A stretch of DNA of 9,965 bases from Planctomycetota bacterium (GTDB lineage: Bacteria; Planctomycetota; Planctomycetia; Planctomycetales; Planctomycetaceae): the NCBI GenBank assembly GCA_027622115.1, contig JAQBZS010000180.1, forward strand, positions 1-9,965, written 5' to 3'. The position numbers and the translations under genes are program-made. Shown here piece by piece: positions 1 through 6,696 of the stretch. The notes under the pieces were generated by a model. The model saw only the letters and a program-made list of their open reading frames with translations. It was not told where the DNA came from and ran no database searches. The stretch's first letter is position 1. The number at the start of each line of letters is the position of its first letter.

Positions 1-33
1 AGACGGTGGGAGCAGTGCTGCGAACCACCGTCT
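1..33. repeat. 9-bp perfect inverted repeat (hairpin) before flgC
   Basis: AGACGGTGG (1-9) is perfectly complementary to CCACCGTCT (25-33), with a 15-base loop that itself contains GCAG/CTGC. The palindrome GTAGCTAC follows at 41-48 and shares the GTAGC/GCTAC ends of the palindromes at 922-973 and 1236-1294. No T-run follows, so it does not look like an intrinsic terminator. If flgB ends at base 44, the hairpin lies within coding sequence and may be chance. Confidence 0.4.
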
Positions 34-44
34 GGCGACGGTAG
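1..44 (+). CDS. possible 3' tail of flgB (partial, cut by window edge)
   Basis: Frame 3 reads about 13 residues ending in VLRTTVWRR before a TAG at 42-44. FlgB proteins, which form the proximal rod, usually end in a similar short Leu-Arg/Lys-Thr-Ala-Ile-basic pattern, and flgB normally lies directly before flgC-fliE. Both points suggest this is the end of flgB, but 13 residues are too few to prove it. The second frame is also open, from base 2 to a TGA at 113-115 that overlaps the flgC start; its translation does not resemble FlgB. Sequence left of the window would settle it. Confidence 0.3.
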   Translation, partial: TVGAVLRTTVWRR

Positions 45-108
45 CTACAAAAATGCGCGCACGACGAAAAGACACCGATGTACACGCCGGTTCGGTAAAG
101 GATTCAAT

Positions 109-516
109 ATGTTGAAATCGATCGATATCAGCACGAGCGGCCTCGTCGCGCAGCGGCATCGAATGGACACGATTGCCGGCAACATCGCCCATCTCAATAC
201 CACTCGCGACGAAAATGGCAATCCCTCGCCGTTCATGCGACGCCTTGTTCATTTTCAAACCAATGACGATCCGATGTCATCGACCGAGGGTGGTGTTGCA
301 TTCCAGGTGGAAATCGACACGGACACGCCTCCACGATTGGTGCATCAACCGGGACATCCGGATGCCAACGCGGAGGGTTACGTTGCGTATCCCAACATTG
401 ATCTGATGACCGAATACACGAATGCCATGTTGGCGGCCCGCGCCTATGAAGCGAATATCACGGCGATCGAAATGACCAAGCAGATGGGTGAACTCGGGAT
501 GCAAATCCTCGCGTAG
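109..516 (+). CDS. flgC: FlgC, flagellar basal-body rod protein
   Basis: This encodes a proximal rod subunit that is exported through the flagellar type III apparatus and assembles in the periplasm on top of FliE/FlgB. The 135 residues match the usual FlgC length (about 134-150). The N-terminus (LKSIDISTSGLVAQRHRMD, then IAGNIAHLNTT) is the rod-protein signature that forms half of the terminal coiled coil. The C-terminus (GYVAYPNIDLMTEYTNAM, then ARAYEANITAIEMTKQMGEL) is the partner half, including the ARAYEAN block. The start is well placed: AAAGGA at 97-102 lies 6 bases before the ATG. It is followed after 70 bases by fliE, the classical flgC-fliE order. The residues between the terminal helices are ordinary FlgC. 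Confidence 0.95.
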   Translation: MLKSIDISTSGLVAQRHRMDTIAGNIAHLNTTRDENGNPSPFMRRLVHFQTNDDPMSSTEGGVAFQVEIDTDTPPRLVHQPGHPDANAEGYVAYPNIDLMTEYTNAMLAARAYEANITAIEMTKQMGELGMQILA

Positions 517-586
517 CCAATGAAAGAACCGAGTAAGCCCAGCCCCATTCCGAACCGCTCGAGATTCCTTAACAAATCACGACATT

Positions 587-895
587 ATGCCAAGTCCCAT
601 ACAGCCACTCGGAAATCTCGCGGTTCCTCCGGCGTCTCGCGCGTTGTTGGATTCGGCAGTGCCGGTGCAACAAGGCACAGGTTTCCAGGATCTGTTGCTG
701 AATTCTTTGCAGCAGTCGATCGATGCACAACGCATGTCCGAAAACGCCATCGAGAGTAGCCTCACGGGCAAGGACATCACTCAAGTCGAGGTGCTGTCGG
801 CAGTCAAGAAAGCGGACATGTCACTGCGAATGATGCTGCAAATTCGCAACAAATTGCTGGAAGCGTACAACGAGATCAAACAAATGCAGATGTAA
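587..895 (+). CDS. fliE: FliE, flagellar hook-basal body adaptor
   Basis: FliE is the small adaptor that joins the MS ring (FliF) to the rod and is needed for early export. The 102-residue protein has a variable N-terminus, then the conserved region starting near GFQDLLLNSLQQSIDAQ, with the late block VEVLSAVKKADMSLRMMLQ and IRNKLLEAYNEI. This is the typical FliE end, matching rod proteins in its heptad pattern. Length is as expected (about 100-110). No Shine-Dalgarno motif is visible before ATG 587, and no better in-frame start exists nearby; weak leaders are common in planctomycetes. It is the last gene before a 467-base gap full of palindromes, so it may be the end of a flgB-flgC-fliE transcription unit. 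Confidence 0.93.
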   Translation: MPSPIQPLGNLAVPPASRALLDSAVPVQQGTGFQDLLLNSLQQSIDAQRMSENAIESSLTGKDITQVEVLSAVKKADMSLRMMLQIRNKLLEAYNEIKQMQM

Positions 896-921
896 GACAA
901 CTCGCAAGTTCAAACCTACCA

Positions 922-973
922 GTAGCCGAACTCGTGAGAGTTCGGAATTCAGAAGTCTCACGACTTCTGCTAC
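922..973. repeat. Twin-hairpin palindromic element with complementary tetraloops
   Basis: The outer stem is GTAGC 922-926 with GCTAC 969-973. Inside are two perfect hairpins: CCGAACTC (926-933) / GAGTTCGG (938-945) with loop GTGA, and AGAAGTC (951-957) / GACTTCT (962-968) with loop TCAC. C926 can belong to either the outer stem or the first hairpin. The two hairpins share an 8-base core in inverted orientation (TCGTGAGA 932-939, TCTCACGA 956-963) but have different stem arms. GTGA fits the GNRA tetraloop pattern, TCAC fits UMAC, and the loops are complementary to each other. The fold is equivalent on either strand. It could be a REP-like intergenic repeat or a structured RNA segment. Confidence 0.85.
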
Positions 974-1001
974 GGGAGGCTATGTCTTGTGAGTTGCCTA
1001 A

Positions 1002-1209
1002 TTGGACAGTGCTACTTTGGATCCTTGGAGTGCGGTAGCCCGATACCGCTTTGGACTATTTTCGTTTTGCGACTCTCCGGTCCTCTTGACGGGAGAGTTC
1101 TCGTTCAGTCGATTCGTCCTGACTTTCGCCGCGGTACGAGCCGAAGCCAAAGGGTCCAAAGCGGTACCGGGCTACCGCACTCCATGTAGTCCAAAGTGGC
1201 GCTGTCCAA
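1002..1209. repeat. MITE-like element with about 55-bp imperfect inverted arms
   Basis: The left arm (1002-1056) and the right arm (1154-1209) are inverted copies: 49 of 56 aligned columns match, with one single-base gap, by hand alignment. Both arms begin and end with TTGGAC/GTCCAA. Each also contains a smaller hairpin: GCGGTA/TACCGC at 1032-1049 and at 1161-1178. The 97-base centre has its own 7-bp stem (ACTCTCC 1072-1078, GGAGAGT 1092-1098). CTAA lies immediately outside both ends (998-1001 and 1210-1213), a possible 4-bp target duplication, although the arms may instead extend weakly through it. There is no transposase gene, so it would be non-autonomous if mobile. Confidence 0.75.
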
Positions 1210-1235
1210 CTAAGACGACTCGCAATATGAAACAT

Positions 1236-1294
1236 CCCGGTAGCACGCGACCATCGTCCCGTCACCGCTCGGGACAATGGTTCCAAGCTACGGG
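1236..1294. repeat. Long imperfect hairpin with CCCG-TAGC / GCTACGGG ends
   Basis: The outer stem CCCG 1236-1239 plus TAGC 1241-1244 pairs with GCTACGGG 1287-1294, with G1240 bulged. After a 5 by 5 internal loop, ACCAT 1250-1254 pairs with ATGGT 1277-1281. Beyond a C1255/A1276 mismatch, GTCCCG 1256-1261 pairs with CGGGAC 1270-1275, closing an 8-base loop. The outer motif is shared with the element at 922-973 (GCTACGGG at 969-976), which suggests both belong to one repeat family. There is no T-run after it, so an intrinsic terminator is unlikely. Confidence 0.75.
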
Positions 1295-1362
1295 CGAATG
1301 CTTAACGACGCAATCGGTCATCCCGCAGAGCGAGATGATTACAAAGGGTTCGGCCTAACTTC

Positions 1363-2976
1363 ATGGATGCGATTAAGCGAACATTGGAACAACTTCGCAA
1401 TCTGTATCAGTCGATGGCATCCAGCCAGAAGCTGACGCTGGTTGTGGTGACGGTGTTGGTGCTCGGCTCGTTCGGATACCTGATGTTTTCAGGCGGCGAC
1501 GCCGAATATGTGCCGCTGGGATACGGCAAACGCTTCACGATGCAGGAACTGCAAGCCGCGCAGCAAGTGCTGATGGATGAGGAACTGCGGGATTTCAGAA
1601 CTCGCGGGCAAGAGTTGCTTGGCCCTAAGGCGGAGTTGGATCGTTACAACGCGGTGCTGGCGTCGCATGCGGACTTGAGCAGCGATTGGCCTCGGCACAT
1701 GGAACAGATGATTAAGGATCAAAGTGGCCCGTGGACGCTCAGCAGTCAGCGCGAGGGCGGACAGGATGTGATCACGGGGCGGTTGTTGCAAAAGTGGATT
1801 TCGGCGTTACCGGAGATCGAAACCGGCAGCGTTAAGTGGGCTCGCGGCACATCGCGAGGTTGGCGTGATCGCAATCCTCGAGTCACTGCCGTAGTCAGCG
1901 TGCAACCTCGGTCCGGCTATCAGTTGCGAATGAAGACCGTGCAATCGCTGCGACGGATGGCGGCGGGCGTGATTCGCGATCTGGATCCCAAGAGCGTCAC
2001 GGTGATCGACTTGAGTGACGGCACGTCCTACGGTGGCGATGATGAAGAATCCGCCTATGACGATCGATTGTTGACACTGATCGCCCAGCATACCTCTCGC
2101 ATTAAGTCTAAGTTGGCGAGTGCGCTGGATTATATTTCGGACGTCAAGATCGCGGTCGACGTGGACTTCGATACGGTTCGCGAATCGCTTGTGCGAAAAC
2201 AAAACGTGGACTCCAAGTCGGTTCCGTTGGTAACGAAGGATGACACTCGAACCGATCAATTCACTCGGCAACCCGTGCAAGAAGAGCCGGGAGTCACCAC
2301 GAATCGGCCGAATTCGCGGGCTTCGGCCAACGGCAACACCAGCACTCAGCGCTCGTCTCAAACCAAGGCCGAAGCCGTCAGTACGCCGACTCTGATTACG
2401 TGGACGGAAGAGACGATTCGTAACAACATCCCCAAGAACGTGACGGTGGCGATTCAGATTCCAGACGAGTACTACGTTAAGTATGTGGATAAGCAACTCG
2501 CCGGAGACACGGCCGCCGCGAACATTTCCGCAGAAGATAAGAAGAAACGCATCGATGCAGTTAAGAAGATCGTGAATGAGCAAGTGAAGTCGACGGTGGC
2601 GATGTCGATCGGCGGCAAGGCGGAAGACGGTCGCGTCGAAGTGAGTTCCTATGTTCGAGTCGAACGGGACGCCGTGCTTGCCAGCCTGCCGGTGATGGAC
2701 ACGGTGACCGGGTTTGTCGCGGAATGGGGCGGAGCGATCGGACTGGCAATCTTCGCCATCTGGGCTCTGCGAATGCTTTCCAAAAGCATGCCCGCGTTGC
2801 CGGAACCGCAAGAGCCGAAAATCGTGGCGGATTCTCGGAAGGCGGAAGACGAGGAACCTGAGACGGTCGCGATGGCGGATCAGTCTCGCCGAGACAATCT
2901 GCAAGACGTGGTGCGAGATCATCCGGATGCGACCGCTCGTATCGTGAGTCGCTGGATTCGTTCGGCAGAGGCTTGA
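1363..2976 (+). CDS. fliF: FliF, flagellar MS-ring protein
   Basis: FliF builds the inner-membrane MS ring, the base on which export gate, rod and switch assemble. The 537 residues fit the family (about 520-570). A transmembrane helix lies near residues 24-43 and a second near 456-472, bounding the periplasmic ring-building region. The C-terminal cytoplasmic tail contains RRDNLQDVVRDHPDATARIV and SRWI, the conserved helix bound by FliG. The Ser/Thr/Asn/Gln-rich stretch around residues 290-345 corresponds to the variable beta-collar region, followed by the conserved-looking ITWTEETIRNNIPKNVTVAI. The first periplasmic part keeps only a weak family pattern (EYVPLGYGKRFTMQEL; SVTVIDLSDG). ATG 1363 is the first plausible start; AAAGGG upstream is 14 bases away. 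The stop is only 2 bases before the fliG ATG, so the two are co-translated. Confidence 0.93.
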   Translation: MDAIKRTLEQLRNLYQSMASSQKLTLVVVTVLVLGSFGYLMFSGGDAEYVPLGYGKRFTMQELQAAQQVLMDEELRDFRTRGQELLGPKAELDRYNAVLASHADLSSDWPRHMEQMIKDQSGPWTLSSQREGGQDVITGRLLQKWISALPEIETGSVKWARGTSRGWRDRNPRVTAVVSVQPRSGYQLRMKTVQSLRRMAAGVIRDLDPKSVTVIDLSDGTSYGGDDEESAYDDRLLTLIAQHTSRIKSKLASALDYISDVKIAVDVDFDTVRESLVRKQNVDSKSVPLVTKDDTRTDQFTRQPVQEEPGVTTNRPNSRASANGNTSTQRSSQTKAEAVSTPTLITWTEETIRNNIPKNVTVAIQIPDEYYVKYVDKQLAGDTAAANISAEDKKKRIDAVKKIVNEQVKSTVAMSIGGKAEDGRVEVSSYVRVERDAVLASLPVMDTVTGFVAEWGGAIGLAIFAIWALRMLSKSMPALPEPQEPKIVADSRKAEDEEPETVAMADQSRRDNLQDVVRDHPDATARIVSRWIRSAEA

Positions 2977-2978
2977 TC

Positions 2979-3971
2979 ATGGATTCGATCAAGAAAGCCG
3001 CCATTTTGATTCTGAGCCTGGAGAAAAGCCTGGCCGCGGAAGTGCTTTCGCAATTGCCGAGACATGAAGTCGAAGCAGTCACGCTTGAAATCGCGCAGAT
3101 GGACGACATCAGCCGCGAACAACAGGACGAAGCAATTCAGAGCTTTTACGCGGAAACGGCTCAACTGACGGCCGTCGAGCGTGGCGGAGTGGAGTTTCTG
3201 AACGAACTGCTCACCGAATCACTGGGACCGGAGCGTGCTCGCGAGATTATCGACAACCTGCGGCAATCGATGGATTCCGTGCCGTTCAGCTTCTTGCACA
3301 AGACGTCCGCCGACAACCTGCTGACGTTCGTCTTGGAAGAGCACCCGCAGACGATCGCGCTCATCATGTCGCATCTGCCACAGCAATTGGCGGCCGACTT
3401 ATTGGGCGGATTGCCGGCTAACAAGCAGATTGACGTGATCCGACGCGTGGCGGCGATGGAGCAGACAAGCCCAGATGTGATCCAGGACGTCGAAGGTTCG
3501 CTCAAGTCCCGCATGATGAGCATGTTCACTCAGCAGGGTGAGAAGACCGGCGGTGTGCCTCGGGTGGCGGAGATTCTGAACGTGGCCGATCGCATGACGA
3601 ATAAGGGGATTCTGGAAACGCTCGATACCGACGACAGCGAATTGGCAGAAGAGATTCGCCGGCTGATGTTTGTGTTCGACGACCTGATGAAGTTGGACGA
3701 CAAGTCGATTCAATCGCTGCTCAAGGAAGTCGACAACAACCAATGGGCGATGGCGCTCAAGGGTGCGTCCGAGGAAATCCGCGACAAGGTGTTGGGCAAT
3801 CTCTCGCAACGCGCTGCGGACATGTTGCGGGAAGAGATGGAGTTTCTTGGCCCCGTGCGAGTCAGCGATGTCGAAGGCATGCAGCAACAAATCGTCGATG
3901 TGGTGCGTCGACTCGAAGATTCCGGCGAGATCGTGGTTGCCAGCGGGGACGGCGATCAATTTGTGTCGTAG
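2979..3971 (+). CDS. fliG: FliG, flagellar motor switch protein
   Basis: FliG is the rotor protein that joins FliF to FliM and meets the stator to produce torque. From ATG 2979 it is 330 residues. The N-terminal domain (about 1-100) binds FliF. The middle domain carries the EHPQ motif (121-124, in LEEHPQTIALIMSHL) for FliM binding. The C-terminal domain (about 230-320) carries torque-helix residues K261, R268, E285 and E286. The paired acidic residues of E. coli (D288/D289) appear here as Glu-Glu, a conservative change. A TTG at 2973 would overlap the fliF stop and add two residues. I prefer ATG 2979 because AGAGG at 2967-2971 lies 7 bases before it and MDSIKKAAILILSL is the usual FliG beginning. 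Confidence 0.96.
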   Translation: MDSIKKAAILILSLEKSLAAEVLSQLPRHEVEAVTLEIAQMDDISREQQDEAIQSFYAETAQLTAVERGGVEFLNELLTESLGPERAREIIDNLRQSMDSVPFSFLHKTSADNLLTFVLEEHPQTIALIMSHLPQQLAADLLGGLPANKQIDVIRRVAAMEQTSPDVIQDVEGSLKSRMMSMFTQQGEKTGGVPRVAEILNVADRMTNKGILETLDTDDSELAEEIRRLMFVFDDLMKLDDKSIQSLLKEVDNNQWAMALKGASEEIRDKVLGNLSQRAADMLREEMEFLGPVRVSDVEGMQQQIVDVVRRLEDSGEIVVASGDGDQFVS

Positions 3972-3991
3972 GTGCTCGAAAGGTCGTGTGA

Positions 3992-4777
3992 ATGTCGTCG
4001 ATACGTGCTCCTCGGATTCTCAAGGCCGAATCGGCTCGGGATCTGCATGCGTCGGTGGAATTCAACTTTGACGACATCCGCCAAAAGTGCGACGAGTTCA
4101 TTCGGTCGACGCAAGAACGCGCCACGCAAATTCTGTCCACGGCACAGACCGAGTCCGTGACCATTCGCGAGCAGGCTCGTCTGGACGGGCTGGCCGACGC
4201 GCGGAAGACTGCATTTCAAGACGCGGACGCCGAGATCAACCGTCGCTCGGAAGAACGGGCTCAACAGTTGGTCAACGAGCGATTGCAGACCGCGTTGCCC
4301 GCCGTGCAGGCCGCCGTGGACGAGATGGATCGTGAGTTGGATCAGACCGTTCAGCATTGGGAACGTACGGCGGTGGGACTTTCGATCGCCATCGCCGAAA
4401 AGTTGATTCACCGCGAGTTGACTGCCTCGCCGCGATTGGTGTTGGAGAATATCTCGGCCGCGTTGAAACTGGCGTCCGGACAGAAGGCGGTGCGAGTGCA
4501 TCTCAATCCGACGGATGCGGAGACGCTCAAGGATTTCGTGCAGGACATTTTGGATCGGTCGTCGTTGTCGGATGCAACCGTGGTCTTGGATGCCGACTTG
4601 GCACGCGGCGGTTGTCTGGTGAAATCGCGGAATGGGTCCATTGACGGTCGGATGGAGACTCAATTGGCCAGGCTGATCGAGGAACTCGGTGTCGACACCT
4701 CGATGCATGAACCGGACGTGTCCGCCGGTGCGGCTGCAAAGACGGCGTTGGACACGGAGACGGAGACGAAACCATGA
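3992..4777 (+). CDS. fliH: FliH, flagellar export ATPase regulator/stator
   Basis: FliH is the peripheral-stalk-like regulator that binds FliI and docks it to the C-ring and export gate. The 261 residues have a long charged helical N-terminal half (about 25-120, rich in Glu/Arg/Gln/Ala). The conserved C-terminal domain runs from about 125 to 232: AVGLSIAIAEKLIHREL, VRVHLNPTDAETL and GGCLVKSRNGSIDGRMETQL, the last being the typical FliH signature. AAAGG at 3979-3983 lies 8 bases before the ATG, 20 bases after fliG. Its stop overlaps the fliI start as ATGA (4774-4777), so coupled translation with its partner ATPase is likely. The last 30 residues form a disordered Ala/Thr/Glu tail. Confidence 0.93.
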   Translation: MSSIRAPRILKAESARDLHASVEFNFDDIRQKCDEFIRSTQERATQILSTAQTESVTIREQARLDGLADARKTAFQDADAEINRRSEERAQQLVNERLQTALPAVQAAVDEMDRELDQTVQHWERTAVGLSIAIAEKLIHRELTASPRLVLENISAALKLASGQKAVRVHLNPTDAETLKDFVQDILDRSSLSDATVVLDADLARGGCLVKSRNGSIDGRMETQLARLIEELGVDTSMHEPDVSAGAAAKTALDTETETKP

Positions 4778-6189
4778 TCACGGGATTGGTCGATATCGAA
4801 CGTCAGGTTCGTCGCAGCATGCCGTTCGGCGTTCGCGGGCATGTTTCGCGGATGGTGGGGCAAACGGTTTCCGTGGCAAGCTTTCCAGCTTCGTTTGGGG
4901 CCATCTGTCGCATCGAATTGGATACGGGTGCGTCAATTGAAGCCGAGGTCGTGGGCTTTCATGAGAACGAAACGCTGCTGGTGCCGTATGACCCTTTGGG
5001 TGGGATTCGGCGAGGCAACCGCGTGCGATTGGTGCAGTCCGTGCCCGTGGTTCGGGTCGGCGATCGATTGTTGGGACGAGTCATCGACGCCCGTGGAAGA
5101 TTCCTGGACGCTCGCCCGCCTGCCGCGTGCCCACATCGCGTCGACTTACACGCGGAATCGCAGTCCCCGTTGCGACGACCGCCGATTCATGACGCCTTGT
5201 CGACGGGAGTTCGAGCGATCGACGGGTTGCTGACCTGCGGCAAGGGTCAGCGACTGGGCATTTTTTCGGGAAGCGGTGTCGGCAAGAGCGTGTTGATGGG
5301 GCAGATGGCTCGCAGCAGTTCGGCCGATGTGAATGTGGTTGTGATGGTGGGCGAACGAGGCCGCGAGGTGCGTGAGTTCATTGAACGTGACCTCGGTCCA
5401 GACGGACTGGCTCGCACGGTGTTGGTGATTGCCACCAGCGACGAACCGGCGCTCATGCGATTGCGGTCGGCGTTCTTGGGAACTGCGATTGCCGAGTACT
5501 TTCGCGATACCGGACGAGACGTGTTGTTGATGATGGACAGCGTGACTCGCTTTGCATTGGCCCAACGCGAGATCGGTTTGTCGGCCGGCGAACCGCCCGC
5601 GACTCGTGGTTATCCCCCGAGCGTGTTTGCGATGCTGCCTCGACTGTTGGAACGATCGGGACGCACGGAACGCGGGAGCATCACGGCGTTTTATACGGTG
5701 CTGGTGGAAGGCGACGACACGAACGAGCCGGTGGCGGACTCGGTACGCGGAATCCTCGACGGACACGTGGTGTTGTCGCGACGACTGGCTGAAGCCGCGC
5801 ATTGGCCGGCAATCGATGTGTTGAGCAGCATCAGTCGGTCGATGAACGCGATCACGACGGAGCCGCACCAGAAATCGGCACAGTTGGCGAAGCGGCTGTT
5901 GGCGGCGTACGCACAGTCCGAAGACTTGATCAATATCGGGGCGTACAAGTCGGGCAGTAATTCCATCGTGGATCAAGCGATTCGTTTGCGCGATTCGTTC
6001 AACGGGTTTCTGAGGCAGGGGCCTCGCGAAGCGTCGGACTTCAATGAAACCGTCTCGCAGCTCCAGAATCTCGCGAATTCAGCGAATCATCCGAATGCGG
6101 TGACTGGTGTGGAGGGATCTGCATCAAGTTCGGGGAATTCGAAGATGAACTCCTCATTTTCCGGGATTCCGGCTGCCGAGTCGAAATGA
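4774..6189 (+). CDS. fliI: FliI, flagellum-specific export ATPase
   Basis: FliI is the hexameric cytoplasmic ATPase, related to F1-beta, that supports export of flagellar subunits. The 471 residues contain an N-terminal beta-barrel domain (about 1-95), the P-loop GSGVGKS (166-172), the GERGREV block (193-199) with the expected catalytic Glu at 194, and a Walker B strand VLLMMD ending at Asp255. The type III ATPase signature GEPPATRGYPPSVFAMLPRL follows. The C-terminal domain is complete and is followed by about 45 residues rich in Ser and Asn, longer than in common homologues and probably disordered. CGGAGA at 4761-4766 is a good ribosome binding site 7 bases before ATG 4774, inside fliH. FliJ follows after 47 bases. 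Confidence 0.97.
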   Translation: MITGLVDIERQVRRSMPFGVRGHVSRMVGQTVSVASFPASFGAICRIELDTGASIEAEVVGFHENETLLVPYDPLGGIRRGNRVRLVQSVPVVRVGDRLLGRVIDARGRFLDARPPAACPHRVDLHAESQSPLRRPPIHDALSTGVRAIDGLLTCGKGQRLGIFSGSGVGKSVLMGQMARSSSADVNVVVMVGERGREVREFIERDLGPDGLARTVLVIATSDEPALMRLRSAFLGTAIAEYFRDTGRDVLLMMDSVTRFALAQREIGLSAGEPPATRGYPPSVFAMLPRLLERSGRTERGSITAFYTVLVEGDDTNEPVADSVRGILDGHVVLSRRLAEAAHWPAIDVLSSISRSMNAITTEPHQKSAQLAKRLLAAYAQSEDLINIGAYKSGSNSIVDQAIRLRDSFNGFLRQGPREASDFNETVSQLQNLANSANHPNAVTGVEGSASSSGNSKMNSSFSGIPAAESK

Positions 6190-6236
6190 GTCGAACTTTG
6201 TGAAATCCATCTTCCATTCCACCCACGAGGCCAGGC

Positions 6237-6683
6237 GTGGCTCAACAGGATTCGCAACTGCAATCGTTGCGGCGCTATCGCGAGAACATTCGCGATCAGT
6301 ATCGCCAATTGATGGCCCAACTCTTGGCCGATGGGCGGCGATTGGATGAACAACGCGGCGCGTTGCAACTCGGGCAACACAACACACTGAGGCAACTGAC
6401 GCGGGCCGAAGAGAAGGGACAGGTCAACCTCGCCGAGTCCGTCGGGCACCGTCAGCATGTCGCTCACCAATCTTCGAAGATCGAACAACTCAACCGACAA
6501 CGAGAACTCAACAATCAGCACGTGGAACTGTGCCGACAGTCACTGGTGCAAGCGGATCAAGACGTGCAGGCATTGGTCAACTTGCAAGACAAGCGAATCA
6601 GCGAGCAGCGCGCGGCAGGATTGAAGCGGGAACAGATCGAGATGGAGGACGCTTGGAGTTCGATCCAGGCGTCACGGTTTTAG
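6237..6683 (+). CDS. fliJ: FliJ-like flagellar export coiled-coil protein
   Basis: FliJ is the central stalk of the export ATPase ring and escorts chaperones to the gate. The sequence is poorly conserved across bacteria, so the call depends on form and position. It has 148 residues (the usual size is about 147) and is predicted to be almost wholly helical and charged, with many Gln/Arg/Glu/Leu. The N-terminus LQSLRRYRENIRDQY resembles the FliJ start, and it lies directly after fliI. The start is GTG 6237: an upstream in-frame TGA at 6201-6203 allows only an ATT between. GAGG at 6227-6230 lies 6 bases before it and is a weak ribosome site. The stop is 13 bases before the next gene. Confidence 0.8.
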   Translation: MAQQDSQLQSLRRYRENIRDQYRQLMAQLLADGRRLDEQRGALQLGQHNTLRQLTRAEEKGQVNLAESVGHRQHVAHQSSKIEQLNRQRELNNQHVELCRQSLVQADQDVQALVNLQDKRISEQRAAGLKREQIEMEDAWSSIQASRF

Positions 6684-6696
6684 AAAGGACTGATGC

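Larger units (their letters stand above)
896..1362 (+). other. 467-base non-coding gap between fliE and fliF
   Basis: No believable gene is present. Open frames on both strands here (for example 1002-1358 + and 1056-1286 -) share the peptide WSAVARYRFG because they read the two arms of an inverted repeat, which marks them as spurious. The gap holds three separate fold-back elements at 922-973, 1002-1209 and 1236-1294, separated by 28 and 26 bases. I see no convincing sigma-70, sigma-28 (FliA) or sigma-54 promoter, and no hairpin followed by a T-run. The last 68 bases before fliF show only AAAGGG at 1343-1348, 14 bases before the ATG, which is far for a ribosome binding site. Confidence 0.8.

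Noticed and set aside
2..115. Open frame running into the flgC start (stop TGA 113-115) as the end of the upstream gene
   Set aside because: Its basic, low-information translation does not resemble FlgB or another flagellar protein; frame 3 ending at 44 fits better, though weakly.
1002..1358. 118-codon open frame in the fliE-fliF gap, and a 76-codon frame on the other strand
   Set aside because: Both translate the arms of one inverted repeat and so share WSAVARYRFG. They are repeat-derived, not genes.
1807..2922. Long antisense open frame of 371 codons opposite fliF
   Set aside because: Composition is heavy in His, Arg and Leu, as expected from the reverse of a biased gene. There is no recognisable domain, and it lies wholly over a certain fliF.
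2973..2978. TTG start for fliG overlapping the fliF stop
   Set aside because: ATG 2979 is better spaced from AGAGG (2967-2971) and gives the usual FliG N-terminus.
5146..5976. Antisense open frame of 276 codons opposite fliI, and a similar one at 3956-4708 opposite fliH
   Set aside because: Both are Arg/His/Gln-rich reverse readings of well-supported genes with no family resemblance.
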